Shown here one piece after another: positions 37,989 to 45,719 of a stretch of 64,000 nucleotides of DNA. The stretch comes from Nocardioides marinisabuli. GTDB taxonomy: Bacteria; Actinomycetota; Actinomycetes; Propionibacteriales; Nocardioidaceae. The position numbers and the translations under genes were made by a program. Numbering within the stretch: the stretch's first letter is position 1; every line of letters begins with the position of its first letter. The DNA is taken from the NCBI RefSeq assembly GCF_013466785.1, contig NZ_CP059163.1, positions 1,798,001 to 1,862,000 of the forward strand, given 5' to 3'. Under the pieces are notes generated by a model. It made no database searches. It was given only the letters and a program-made list of their open reading frames with translations, and had not been told where the DNA came from.

Positions 37989-39014
37989 TCAGCTCCGCGT
38001 CGACTGGCGAGCGATCAGCTCGGGTGTGAAGAGCACCTGCTGGTGGGTGTGTCCCGTGCCCGTGGCCTCGTCGAGCACCAGGGCAGCGGCCCGGGCGCCG
38101 AGCTCCTGCCGGGGTTGGCGCACCGAGGTGAGGGGCACCGCGGCGGCGGCGGCGAAGTCGATGTCGTCGTACCCGACGATCGCCAGCTGCTCGGGGACCC
38201 TGGTGCCCGAGCCGATCGCCTGCTGCAGCAGGCCGAGCGCGACGAGGTCGTTGAGGCAGAACGCGGCGGTCGGCCGGCGGGCCGAGGAGAGCCCGGCCAG
38301 CCGATCGCCCGCCTCGCGTCCCGCGGCCACGTCGAGCGCCGGCGTGGGCAGGTGCAGCAGCGTGTCGGCCGGCCGCCCTGCCTCCGCCCAGGCCTCCCGG
38401 GCGCCCTTGAGCCGGTCGCGCACCTGTCCCAGGTTGTCGGGCCCGCCGACGACCGCGACCCGGGTGTGGCCCCGGTCCAGGAGGTGCTCGACAGCCAGGC
38501 GGCCGCCGAGCACGTCGTCCACGGCCACGGAGCAGAACGAGTCGTCGGTGCGTCGTCGGTCGACGATGACCAACGGCGTGCCCCGCCGAGCCAGCTCGTC
38601 CAACTCAGGGGAATCGGGGTCGACCGGCGTGACCAGCACGCCCTGGACCCGCTGCTGCTCCAGCAGGGCGAGGTGGGCGCGCTCGCGGTCGGCGCGGTTG
38701 GCGCTGTTGCACAGCACCACCGTGAGGTCGGCGCCCTCGGCAGCGTCCTCGATGCCCTGCGCCACGTCGGTGAAGAAGGGGTTGCCCGCGTCGAGCATCA
38801 CGTAGGCGAGGGTGCGGCTGGTGCCGGCCCGCAGCTGGCGCGCCGACTCGTTGCGGACGAAACCCAGCTCGCTCATCGCCTGCTGCACCCGAGCGCGGGT
38901 CGCCGGACTGACACGGTCGGGTCGGTTCAGCACGTTGGAGACGGTGCCGAGCGAGACGCCGGCAGCTGCCGCCACGTCCTTGACGGACGCGCTGCGACTG
39001 GGGTCGAACGGCAC
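37989..39014 (-). CDS. LacI-family regulator, probable repressor of the rhamnose cluster
   Basis: A 341-residue LacI/GalR repressor. The N-terminal helix-turn-helix SVKDVAAAAGVSLGTVSNVLNRPDRVSP (split across about residues 10-37) is followed by a sugar-binding periplasmic-protein-like domain. It diverges from the rhamnose transport genes; two AAACG-centred sites lie in the 180-bp gap, one over its own promoter and one over the transporter promoter. I infer that it senses L-rhamnose or rhamnulose and represses both directions. Confidence 0.88.
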   Translation of the reverse strand: MPFDPSRSASVKDVAAAAGVSLGTVSNVLNRPDRVSPATRARVQQAMSELGFVRNESARQLRAGTSRTLAYVMLDAGNPFFTDVAQGIEDAAEGADLTVVLCNSANRADRERAHLALLEQQRVQGVLVTPVDPDSPELDELARRGTPLVIVDRRRTDDSFCSVAVDDVLGGRLAVEHLLDRGHTRVAVVGGPDNLGQVRDRLKGAREAWAEAGRPADTLLHLPTPALDVAAGREAGDRLAGLSSARRPTAAFCLNDLVALGLLQQAIGSGTRVPEQLAIVGYDDIDFAAAAAVPLTSVRQPRQELGARAAALVLDEATGTGHTHQQVLFTPELIARQSTRS

Positions 39015-39038
39015 CGGTGCTCCTGCATCAGAAGGGGC

Positions 39039-39051
39039 TTGAAACGATCAA
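39039..39051. promoter_or_regulatory. Candidate LacI operator near its own gene
   Basis: TTGAAACGATCAA has symmetric TTGA/TCAA ends and lies just downstream of a TAGTGT -10-like box (39057-39062, minus strand), suited to autorepression. Confidence 0.55.
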
Positions 39052-39128
39052 TCCTCACACTATCGCTTCTCGAGGCCCTTCTTCGGGATGCAGGACGAGA
39101 CGGAGCAGGTGAAGTTGAGACGTGGTGC

Positions 39129-39158
39129 TTGACGAGTGTGACCGCGGCCACCTACCGT
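39129..39158 (+). promoter_or_regulatory. Promoter of the rhamnose cluster (TTGACG, 18 nt, TACCGT)
   Basis: TTGACG at 39129-39134 and TACCGT at 39153-39158. The expected transcription start, near 39165, lies directly before the operator-like site. Confidence 0.65.
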
Positions 39159-39169
39159 GACGGCATCGA

Positions 39170-39183
39170 TTAAAACGTTTCAA
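39170..39183. promoter_or_regulatory. Candidate LacI operator of the rhamnose cluster
   Basis: TTAAAACGTTTCAA is a 14-bp near-palindrome (six of seven pairs) with the central CG typical of LacI-family sites. It lies between the promoter and the AAAGGAGG ribosome site of the first gene. Confidence 0.75.
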
Positions 39184-39194
39184 AAGGAGGAGTC

Positions 39195-40730
39195 ATGGCA
39201 GACGCCACGCTGGTGCTCCAGGACGTGACCAAGTCCTTCGGCGCCGTGGCCGCCCTGCGGTCGGGCAGCCTGACGGTGCGCCCGGGCTCCATCCACGCCC
39301 TCGTGGGCGAGAACGGTGCCGGCAAGTCGACCCTGGTCAAGATCGTCTCGGGAGTGCACCGACGCGACGGTGGGCGGTTCGCCTTCCAGGGTCGCGACGC
39401 CGACTTCTCCTCGACGGCCGAGTCGAAGGCGGCCGGCATCGCGGTCATCTACCAGGAGCCGACGCTCTTCCCGGACCTCTCGGTCACCGAGAACATCTTC
39501 ATGGGCCGCCAGCCGTTGGGCCGGGGTCGACGCATCGACCGCGCGCGGATGCACAGCGAGGCAACCGCCCTCTTCGATCGCCTCGGGGTCGCTCTCGACC
39601 CGCGCCGCCCCGCCCGCGGCCTCTCCATCGCCGACCAGCAGATCATCGAGATCGCCAAGGCCATCTCGCTCGACGCGGCCCTGCTGGTCATGGACGAGCC
39701 GACCGCCGCGCTGAGCGGTGTCGAGGTCGAGCGGCTCTTCGCGGTCGCGCGGAGCCTGCGCGACGAGGGGCGGGCGCTGGTCTTCATCTCGCACCGCTTC
39801 GACGAGGTCTTCGACCTGTGCGACACCGTCACCGTGATGCGCGACGGCGAGTACGTCTCCACGCACGCCATCGCCGAGACCGACGTCGAGAGCATCGTCG
39901 GGGAGATGGTCGGTCGCGAGGTCGGCGAGCTCTTCCCCAAGACCCCGGCCCCCCTGGGTGACGTTGTCCTCGACGTCGAGGGGCTCTCCTCCGCCGGCGT
40001 CTTCCGCGACGTCTCCTTCCAGGTGCGGGCCGGCGAGATCGTCGGCCTGGCCGGACTGGTCGGCGCCGGACGCAGCGAGATCGCCCGAGCGGTCTTCGGT
40101 GTCGACGGCTACGACAGTGGCGCCGTCCGGCTCGGCGGGACGCCGGTGGCGCGCAGCAACCCCCGCGCAGCCATCCGGGCCGGCATGGCCTTCGTGCCCG
40201 AGGACCGTCGCAAGCAGGGTCTGGTCACCGAGGGGTCCGTGGCGCGCAACGTGGCCGGCGTGATCCGCCGCGGCCTGACCCGCGCGGGGCTGCTCACCTC
40301 GGCCGCCGAGAACCGTGCGGCCGCCCCGTGGGCGGCGCGGCTGCAGGTCAAGACGAGTGCCCTCGACATGGACGCCACCACGATGAGCGGCGGCAACCAG
40401 CAGAAGGTCGTGATCGCCAAGTGGCTGGCCACCCAGCCGCGGCTGCTGATCATCGACGAGCCCACCCGCGGCATCGACGTGGGGACCAAGGCGGAGGTGC
40501 ACCGGCTGCTCTCCGACCTGGCCGGCCAGGGGATGGCGATCGTGATGATCTCCTCCGAGCTCCCCGAGGTCCTCGGCATGGCCGACCGCGTCCTGGTCGT
40601 CTGCGAGGGGCGCATCACCGCCGAGCTCGACCGCGCCGAGGCCACCCCCGAGAAGGTCATGCACGCGGCCACCCGCACCGGCCCGACCCCCGGGTCCACC
40701 CCGACCGCGACCGAGGAGGTGCCGGTGTGA
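39195..40730 (+). CDS. rhaT: Rhamnose ABC transporter ATP-binding protein
   Basis: A 511-residue duplicated ATPase of the CUT2 sugar ABC family. Domain 1 has Walker A GENGAGKST (38-46) and the signature region GLSIADQQIIEIAKAISLDAALLVMDEP. Domain 2 has a degenerate Walker A (GLAGLVGAGRSE), TMSGGNQQKVVIAKWLA and LLIIDEPTRGIDVGTKAEV. ATG 39195 follows AAAGGAGG. As first gene of the cluster it faces the LacI gene and overlaps the next gene by 4 nt. Rhamnose specificity is inferred from the catabolic genes that follow. Confidence 0.92.
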   Translation: MADATLVLQDVTKSFGAVAALRSGSLTVRPGSIHALVGENGAGKSTLVKIVSGVHRRDGGRFAFQGRDADFSSTAESKAAGIAVIYQEPTLFPDLSVTENIFMGRQPLGRGRRIDRARMHSEATALFDRLGVALDPRRPARGLSIADQQIIEIAKAISLDAALLVMDEPTAALSGVEVERLFAVARSLRDEGRALVFISHRFDEVFDLCDTVTVMRDGEYVSTHAIAETDVESIVGEMVGREVGELFPKTPAPLGDVVLDVEGLSSAGVFRDVSFQVRAGEIVGLAGLVGAGRSEIARAVFGVDGYDSGAVRLGGTPVARSNPRAAIRAGMAFVPEDRRKQGLVTEGSVARNVAGVIRRGLTRAGLLTSAAENRAAAPWAARLQVKTSALDMDATTMSGGNQQKVVIAKWLATQPRLLIIDEPTRGIDVGTKAEVHRLLSDLAGQGMAIVMISSELPEVLGMADRVLVVCEGRITAELDRAEATPEKVMHAATRTGPTPGSTPTATEEVPV

Positions 40731-41863
40731 GCACCGCACTGGTCAACGATCCCGCCACCCCGACCCGAGGTGCCCGCGGCACCCAGCTGCTCGGCGCGCT
40801 GCTGCGTTCGCGCGAGCTCGCGGTGCTGGTGGTGCTGCTGCTCATCGTGCTCGGCACGACCCTGAAGAGCAACGGATTCCTCTTCAGCTCCGACGGCTTC
40901 CGCAACCTGCTGGTGACCCCCTCGCTGCTGCTGCTCCTGGCGGTGGGCCAGACCCTGGTGATCGTCACCCGCAACGTCGACCTCTCCGTCGGGTCGGTGC
41001 TCGGCCTCACGGCGTACCTGACCGGCCGCCTCTTCGCCGACAACCCGGGCATCCCCGTCATCGCGGTCTTCGCGGCGGGCCTGGCCATGGGGGCCCTGCT
41101 CGGGCTGGTCAACGGGGTGCTGGTCGCGTTCGGCCGGGTGCCGGCACTCGTGATCACCCTGGGCACCCTCTACATCTACCGCGGCATCTTCCTCACCTGG
41201 GCCGGCAGCGACCGGATCAACGCCTCCGACATGGACCCGGGCTTCCTGGCCCTGGGCACCCGCAGCATTCTGGGCATCCCGGTGTTGACCCTGATCGCGC
41301 TCGGGGTGCTCGCGGCGGTCGGCTACTACCTGCACACCGCCCGGGGCGGCCGTGAGCTCTACGCCATCGGCTCCGACCCCGACGCAGCGACGCTCTACGG
41401 CCTGAGGGTCACCCGCCGCGTGCTGGTCGCGTTCGTCCTCAGCGGGGCCCTCGCCGGCCTCGCCGGGGTGGTGTACGCCGCTCGCTACGGCACCGTCAGT
41501 TCGGGGGCCGGCTCCGGCATCGAGCTGCAGGCCGTGGGGGCGGCCGTCATCGGCGGCGTGGCCATCTTCGGGGGCAGCGGCACCGTGTGGGGCGCCGCCA
41601 TCGGCGCCTTCCTCCTGGTCACCATCAACCGGGCGCTGCCCATCGTCGGCATCTCCGACTTCTGGCAGCGCGCCGTGGTCGGCGCCCTCATCCTCGCCGC
41701 CATCGTCCTGGACCGGGTGCTGGCCAACCGCCAGGAGCGCCGCCTGCGGGAGCAGCAGGGTTCGAGCGCCGCCGAGGCGGCACCGCCCGGACCCGACGGT
41801 CCGCCCGTGCCGGCGGGACCGACCGACCCCACGACCCACCACGACGAGGAGGCCCGCGCATGA
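40727..41863 (+). CDS. rhaP: Rhamnose ABC transporter permease 1
   Basis: A 378-residue CUT2 permease with 8-10 membrane segments. VGQTLVIVTRNVDLSVGSVLGLTA and the late IGGVAIFGGSGTVWGAAIGAFLL loop are family hallmarks. The GTG start overlaps the ATPase stop; the C-terminal tail is proline-rich and polar (about 35 residues). Its stop overlaps the next permease. Confidence 0.92.
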   Translation: MSTALVNDPATPTRGARGTQLLGALLRSRELAVLVVLLLIVLGTTLKSNGFLFSSDGFRNLLVTPSLLLLLAVGQTLVIVTRNVDLSVGSVLGLTAYLTGRLFADNPGIPVIAVFAAGLAMGALLGLVNGVLVAFGRVPALVITLGTLYIYRGIFLTWAGSDRINASDMDPGFLALGTRSILGIPVLTLIALGVLAAVGYYLHTARGGRELYAIGSDPDAATLYGLRVTRRVLVAFVLSGALAGLAGVVYAARYGTVSSGAGSGIELQAVGAAVIGGVAIFGGSGTVWGAAIGAFLLVTINRALPIVGISDFWQRAVVGALILAAIVLDRVLANRQERRLREQQGSSAAEAAPPGPDGPPVPAGPTDPTTHHDEEARA

Positions 41864-42948
41864 GCGCCCCCACGCTGAGCGACGCGCCCACCTCCCGCGA
41901 GCCCCGCAGCGAGCGGACCTACCCGGCGTACTCCCGGCCCCTGTGGCGCCGCGCGCTGCTGACCCGCGAGTTCGCGGTGGTCGCGCTCCTCGGGGTCGTC
42001 TACCTCTACTCGTTCAACGAGGTCCCCGCCTTCGACGGGCCCCTGACGCTGTACTACCTCTTCCTCGACATCGCCCCGATCCTGCTGATCGCGATGCCGA
42101 TGACGATGGTGATCATCACCGGCGAGATCGACCTGTCCGTCGCCAGCGTCGTCGGGCTCTCGAGCGTGCTGACCGGCGTGCTGCACCAGGACGCCGGACT
42201 GTCGATCCCGGTGGCCGCCCTGGTGGCGGTGCTGGTCGGTGGGCTGTGCGGCGCCTTCAACGGCTTCCTGGTCGCCTACGTCGGACTGCCCTCGCTGGCC
42301 GTCACCATCGGCACGCTGGCGCTCTATCGCGGGATCGCGGTGGGGCTGCTCGGCACCACCGCCGTCACCGGCTTCCCCGATCGATGGACCGACCTGGCCA
42401 AGCAGCGCATCGTCGAGGGCTCGAGCTGGCCGATGATCCTGGTCCCGTTCCTGCTCCTGCTGCTCTTCACGACCTGGCTGCTGCACTTCTCGACCTTCGG
42501 GCGCGGCGTCTACGAGATCGGTCTCAACGACGAGGCGGCCCACTTCACCGGGGTGAACGTCGAGCTCACCAAGTTCTGGCTGTTCGTCTTCGCCGGCGCC
42601 GTGGCCGGGTTCGCGGGTGTCTACTACACGCTGCGCTACGGCAGCGCCCGCGGTGACAACGCCACGGGGCTGGAGCTGCAGGTCATCGCAGCCGTGCTGC
42701 TCGGCGGCGTGTCGATCTTCGGTGGTCGGGGCGCCCTGCACGGGGTCGTGGCCGGGGCGGTGCTCATCGGCGTCATCTCCAGCGCGATGCGCCTCGAGAA
42801 CCAGACCGTCAACCTCATCAACATCGTCATCGGGGTGCTCCTCGTGCTCTCCGTGACCTCCACCAGCTTCCTCGCCTGGGCCTCGGGTCTTGCCGCGGGC
42901 AGGAGGCGGGCGCGGTCGACCGACCGTTCTCGCACGTCGTCCGGCTGA
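41860..42948 (+). CDS. rhaQ: Rhamnose ABC transporter permease 2
   Basis: A 362-residue CUT2 permease, related to its neighbour: MTMVIITGEIDLSVASVVGLSSV and LLGGVSIFGGRGALHGVVAGAVL. ATG 41860 overlaps the previous stop. The two permeases should form the membrane channel. A 95-bp gap with a decamer repeat separates it from the binding-protein gene. Confidence 0.92.
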   Translation: MSAPTLSDAPTSREPRSERTYPAYSRPLWRRALLTREFAVVALLGVVYLYSFNEVPAFDGPLTLYYLFLDIAPILLIAMPMTMVIITGEIDLSVASVVGLSSVLTGVLHQDAGLSIPVAALVAVLVGGLCGAFNGFLVAYVGLPSLAVTIGTLALYRGIAVGLLGTTAVTGFPDRWTDLAKQRIVEGSSWPMILVPFLLLLLFTTWLLHFSTFGRGVYEIGLNDEAAHFTGVNVELTKFWLFVFAGAVAGFAGVYYTLRYGSARGDNATGLELQVIAAVLLGGVSIFGGRGALHGVVAGAVLIGVISSAMRLENQTVNLINIVIGVLLVLSVTSTSFLAWASGLAAGRRRARSTDRSRTSSG

Positions 42949-42970
42949 CGGCGACCGACCCACCTCTGCA

Positions 42971-43010
42971 CAGCACCAGACAGCACGACACAGCACCCGA
43001 CAGCACCGGG
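42971..43010 (+). repeat. Four copies of a 10-bp repeat before the rhamnose-binding protein gene
   Basis: CAGCACC-like decamers begin at 42971, 42981, 42991 and 43001 (CAGCACCAGA, CAGCACGACA, CAGCACCCGA, CAGCACCGGG), in exact 10-bp register. They lie 33 nt upstream of the start of the rhaS gene. A protein-binding site or slippage-prone tract is possible. Confidence 0.75.
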
Positions 43011-43043
43011 CGGACCGGGCTGCACCGACGAAAGGGCACCACC

Positions 43044-44075
43044 ATGAAGCTCCACAACCGACGCGCCTCGGGCCTCGCGGCTCTCGCACTCGCCGCGGGC
43101 ATGAGCCTGACCGCCTGCGGCGGCGACGGCGACGCCGCCCCCGGCTCCGACGGCGGCGACGGTGACGTCACGGTCACGATGCTGCCCAAGAACCTCGGCA
43201 ACCCCTACTTCGACACCAGCACCTCCGGTGCCGAGAAGGCCGGCGACGAGCTGGGCGTCACCGTCGAGGAGGTCGGCCCCGACGCCGCCTCGCCCGAGGC
43301 CCAGGTGCCCTTCATCAACACCGCCGCCCAGCAGGGCGTCGAGGCACTCGTCGTCTCGGCCAACGACCCCACCGCGATCTGCGACGCGCTCGACGAGGCG
43401 CGCAGCGCCGGCACCAGCGTCGTCACCTTCGACTCCGACACCGATCCCGAGTGCCGCGACATCTACGTCAACCAGGCCGACGCCGGGGGCATCGCCCAGG
43501 TGCAGGTCGACCTGATCGCCGAGCAGATCGGCGACAAGGGCGAGGTGGCGGTGCTCTCGGCCGCCGCCAACGCCACCAACCAGAACGCCTGGATCGAGCT
43601 GATGGAGGCGGAGATCGAGGAGAACCACCCCGACATCGAGCTCGTCGACGTGGTCTACGGCGACGACGACGACCAGAAGTCCTTCGACCAGACCGCAGCG
43701 CTGCTGCAGCAGTACCCCGACCTGGCCGGCATCATCTCGCCGACCACGGTGGGCATCTCCGCCGCTGCGCGCTACCTCTCGACCTCGAACGCCAAGGGCA
43801 GGGTCTCGCTGACCGGCCTCGGCACGCCCAACCAGATGCGCGAGTACGTCGAGGACGGCACCGTCGAGGCGTTCGCACTGTGGAACCCCGCCGACCTCGG
43901 CTACCTGGCGACCTTCACCGCCGCCGCGCTGGCCAACGGCGACATCGAGGGCGAGGAGGGCGACACCTTCGAGGCCGGCCGCCTGGGTGAGTACACCGTC
44001 GGCGCCGACGGGGTGGTGCTGCTCGGCGACCCGTTCGTCTTCGACGGCGAGAACATCGGCGACTTCGACTTCTGA
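43044..44075 (+). CDS. rhaS: Rhamnose ABC transporter substrate-binding lipoprotein
   Basis: A 343-residue CUT2 sugar-binding protein. A signal peptide ends in lipobox LTAC (cysteine near residue 28), followed by a Gly/Asp linker and the periplasmic-binding fold (TVTMLPKNLGNPYFDTSTSGAEKAG, ALVVSANDPTAICDALDEA, VTFDSDTD). ATG 43044 follows GAAAGG. It supplies sugar to the two permeases upstream. Confidence 0.93.
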   Translation: MKLHNRRASGLAALALAAGMSLTACGGDGDAAPGSDGGDGDVTVTMLPKNLGNPYFDTSTSGAEKAGDELGVTVEEVGPDAASPEAQVPFINTAAQQGVEALVVSANDPTAICDALDEARSAGTSVVTFDSDTDPECRDIYVNQADAGGIAQVQVDLIAEQIGDKGEVAVLSAAANATNQNAWIELMEAEIEENHPDIELVDVVYGDDDDQKSFDQTAALLQQYPDLAGIISPTTVGISAAARYLSTSNAKGRVSLTGLGTPNQMREYVEDGTVEAFALWNPADLGYLATFTAAALANGDIEGEEGDTFEAGRLGEYTVGADGVVLLGDPFVFDGENIGDFDF

Positions 44076-44121
44076 GTCGTCGGCCCGCTACCCACCCACC
44101 CGCCGGAACAGGGAGACCGCC

Positions 44122-44520
44122 GTGCCGCGCTACTGCTTCACGCTCCAGGTCAGGAAGGACCGGATGACGGAGTACGTCCAGCGGCACCGCGCCGTGTGGC
44201 CCGAGATGTGCCAGGCCCTCCACGAGACCGGCTGGCGCAACTACTCCCTGTTCCTGCGGGAGGACGGTCTGCTGGTCGGGTACGTCGAGTCCGACGACCT
44301 GGCCGCCTCGCAGACCGCGATGGCCGCCACCGAGGTCAACGCCCGGTGGCAGGCCGAGATGTCGCCGTTCTTCGTCGGCATCGACGCCCGCCCGCCCGAC
44401 GAGGGGTTCTGGCTGCTCGAGGAGGTCTTCCGCCTGGACGACCAGCTCGCGCCCGCCCCACCTGCCCCACCCGCCGTACCCGCCACCTCGCTACCCGGAT
44501 CGAGAGCTGACCATGACTGA
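44122..44520 (+). CDS. rhaM: L-rhamnose mutarotase
   Basis: Small dimeric enzyme that interconverts the alpha and beta anomers of L-rhamnose, feeding the isomerase. RYCFTLQVRKDRMTEYVQRHRAVWPEM and NYSLFLREDGLLVGYVE are the family core. The 132 residues exceed the usual length of about 104 because of a proline/alanine-rich tail, which overlaps the start of the next gene by 8 nt. Start is GTG 44122 after CAGGGAGA. Confidence 0.92.
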   Translation: MPRYCFTLQVRKDRMTEYVQRHRAVWPEMCQALHETGWRNYSLFLREDGLLVGYVESDDLAASQTAMAATEVNARWQAEMSPFFVGIDARPPDEGFWLLEEVFRLDDQLAPAPPAPPAVPATSLPGSRADHD

Positions 44521-45691
44521 CTTCGCCGCCATCGCGCCCCTGCTGGAGGGCCAGGCCATCGAGCTGCCCTCCTGGGCCTTCGGCAACTCGGGGACCCGCT
44601 TCAAGGTCTTCGGCACCCCGGGGACCCCGCGCTCGGTCCAGGAGAAGATCACCGACGCCGCGACCGTGCACCGCTTCACAGGGCTGGCGCCGAGCGTCGC
44701 CCTGCACATCCCCTGGGACCTCACCGACGACTGGGCGGCGCTGAGGGCGCACGCTGAGGAGCAGGGGGTCGCCCTGGGCACGATCAACTCCAACACGTTC
44801 CAGGACGACGACTACAAGCACGGTGCCCTGACCCACACCGACCCCAAGGTCCGGCAGAAGGCCATCGACCACCACTTCGAGTGCATCGACGTGATGCACC
44901 AGACCGGCAGCCGGGACTTGAAGATCTGGCTGGCCGAGGGCAGCAACTACGCGGGCCAGGCCGACCTGCGCGGCCGCCAGGACCGGCTCGCGGAGTCGCT
45001 CGCCACGATCTACGAGCGCATCGGCGAGGAGCAGCGCCTGGTGCTGGAGTACAAGTTCTTCGAGCCGGCGTTCTACCACACCGACGTCCCCGACTGGGGC
45101 ACGTCCTACGCCCAGGTCGCGGCGCTCGGGGAGCGGGCCGTGGTCTGCCTCGACACCGGTCACCACGCCCCCGGGACCAACATCGAGTTCATCGTCATGC
45201 AGCTGCTGCGGCTGGGGAAGCTCGGCTCCTTCGACTTCAACTCCCGCTTCTACGCCGACGACGACCTGATCGTGGGCTCGGCGGATCCCTTCCAGCTCTT
45301 CCGGATCCTCTTCGAGGTGATCCGGGGCGGCGGCTACGGGCCCGCCAACCCCGACGGCCACAGCGACGTCGCCTTCATGCTCGACCAGTGCCACAACGTG
45401 GAGGAGAAGATCCCCGGGCAGATCCGCTCGGTCCTCAACGTGCAGGAGATGACCGCCCGGGCGCTCCTGGTCGACCGTGTGGCCCTGGCCTCGGCCCAGG
45501 AGGCCGGTGACGTCCTCGGTGCTCACGAGGTGTTCATGGACGCCTTCAGCACCGACGTGCGCGCCGACCTGGCCGCCTGGCGCGAGGAGCGTGGCCTGCC
45601 CGCGCACCCGATGCGCGCCTACGCCGAGTCCGGCTACCAGCAGCAGATCGAGTCCAGCCGCGTCGGCGGCACCCAGCTCAGCTGGAACTGA
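44513..45691 (+). CDS. rhaI: L-rhamnose isomerase
   Basis: A 392-residue metal-dependent barrel enzyme that turns L-rhamnose into L-rhamnulose. It belongs to the actinobacterial/Pseudomonas type, distinct from E. coli RhaA: WAFGNSGTRFKVFGTPGTPR, LVLEYKFFEPAFYHTDVPDWG, CLDTGHHAPGTNIEF and FDFNSRFYADDDLIVGS carry the expected Glu, Asp and His metal ligands. The start ATG overlaps rhaM. Confidence 0.94.
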   Translation: MTDFAAIAPLLEGQAIELPSWAFGNSGTRFKVFGTPGTPRSVQEKITDAATVHRFTGLAPSVALHIPWDLTDDWAALRAHAEEQGVALGTINSNTFQDDDYKHGALTHTDPKVRQKAIDHHFECIDVMHQTGSRDLKIWLAEGSNYAGQADLRGRQDRLAESLATIYERIGEEQRLVLEYKFFEPAFYHTDVPDWGTSYAQVAALGERAVVCLDTGHHAPGTNIEFIVMQLLRLGKLGSFDFNSRFYADDDLIVGSADPFQLFRILFEVIRGGGYGPANPDGHSDVAFMLDQCHNVEEKIPGQIRSVLNVQEMTARALLVDRVALASAQEAGDVLGAHEVFMDAFSTDVRADLAAWREERGLPAHPMRAYAESGYQQQIESSRVGGTQLSWN

Positions 45692-45719
45692 CCCTTCCCC
45701 TTAGGACGTGAAAGGCATC

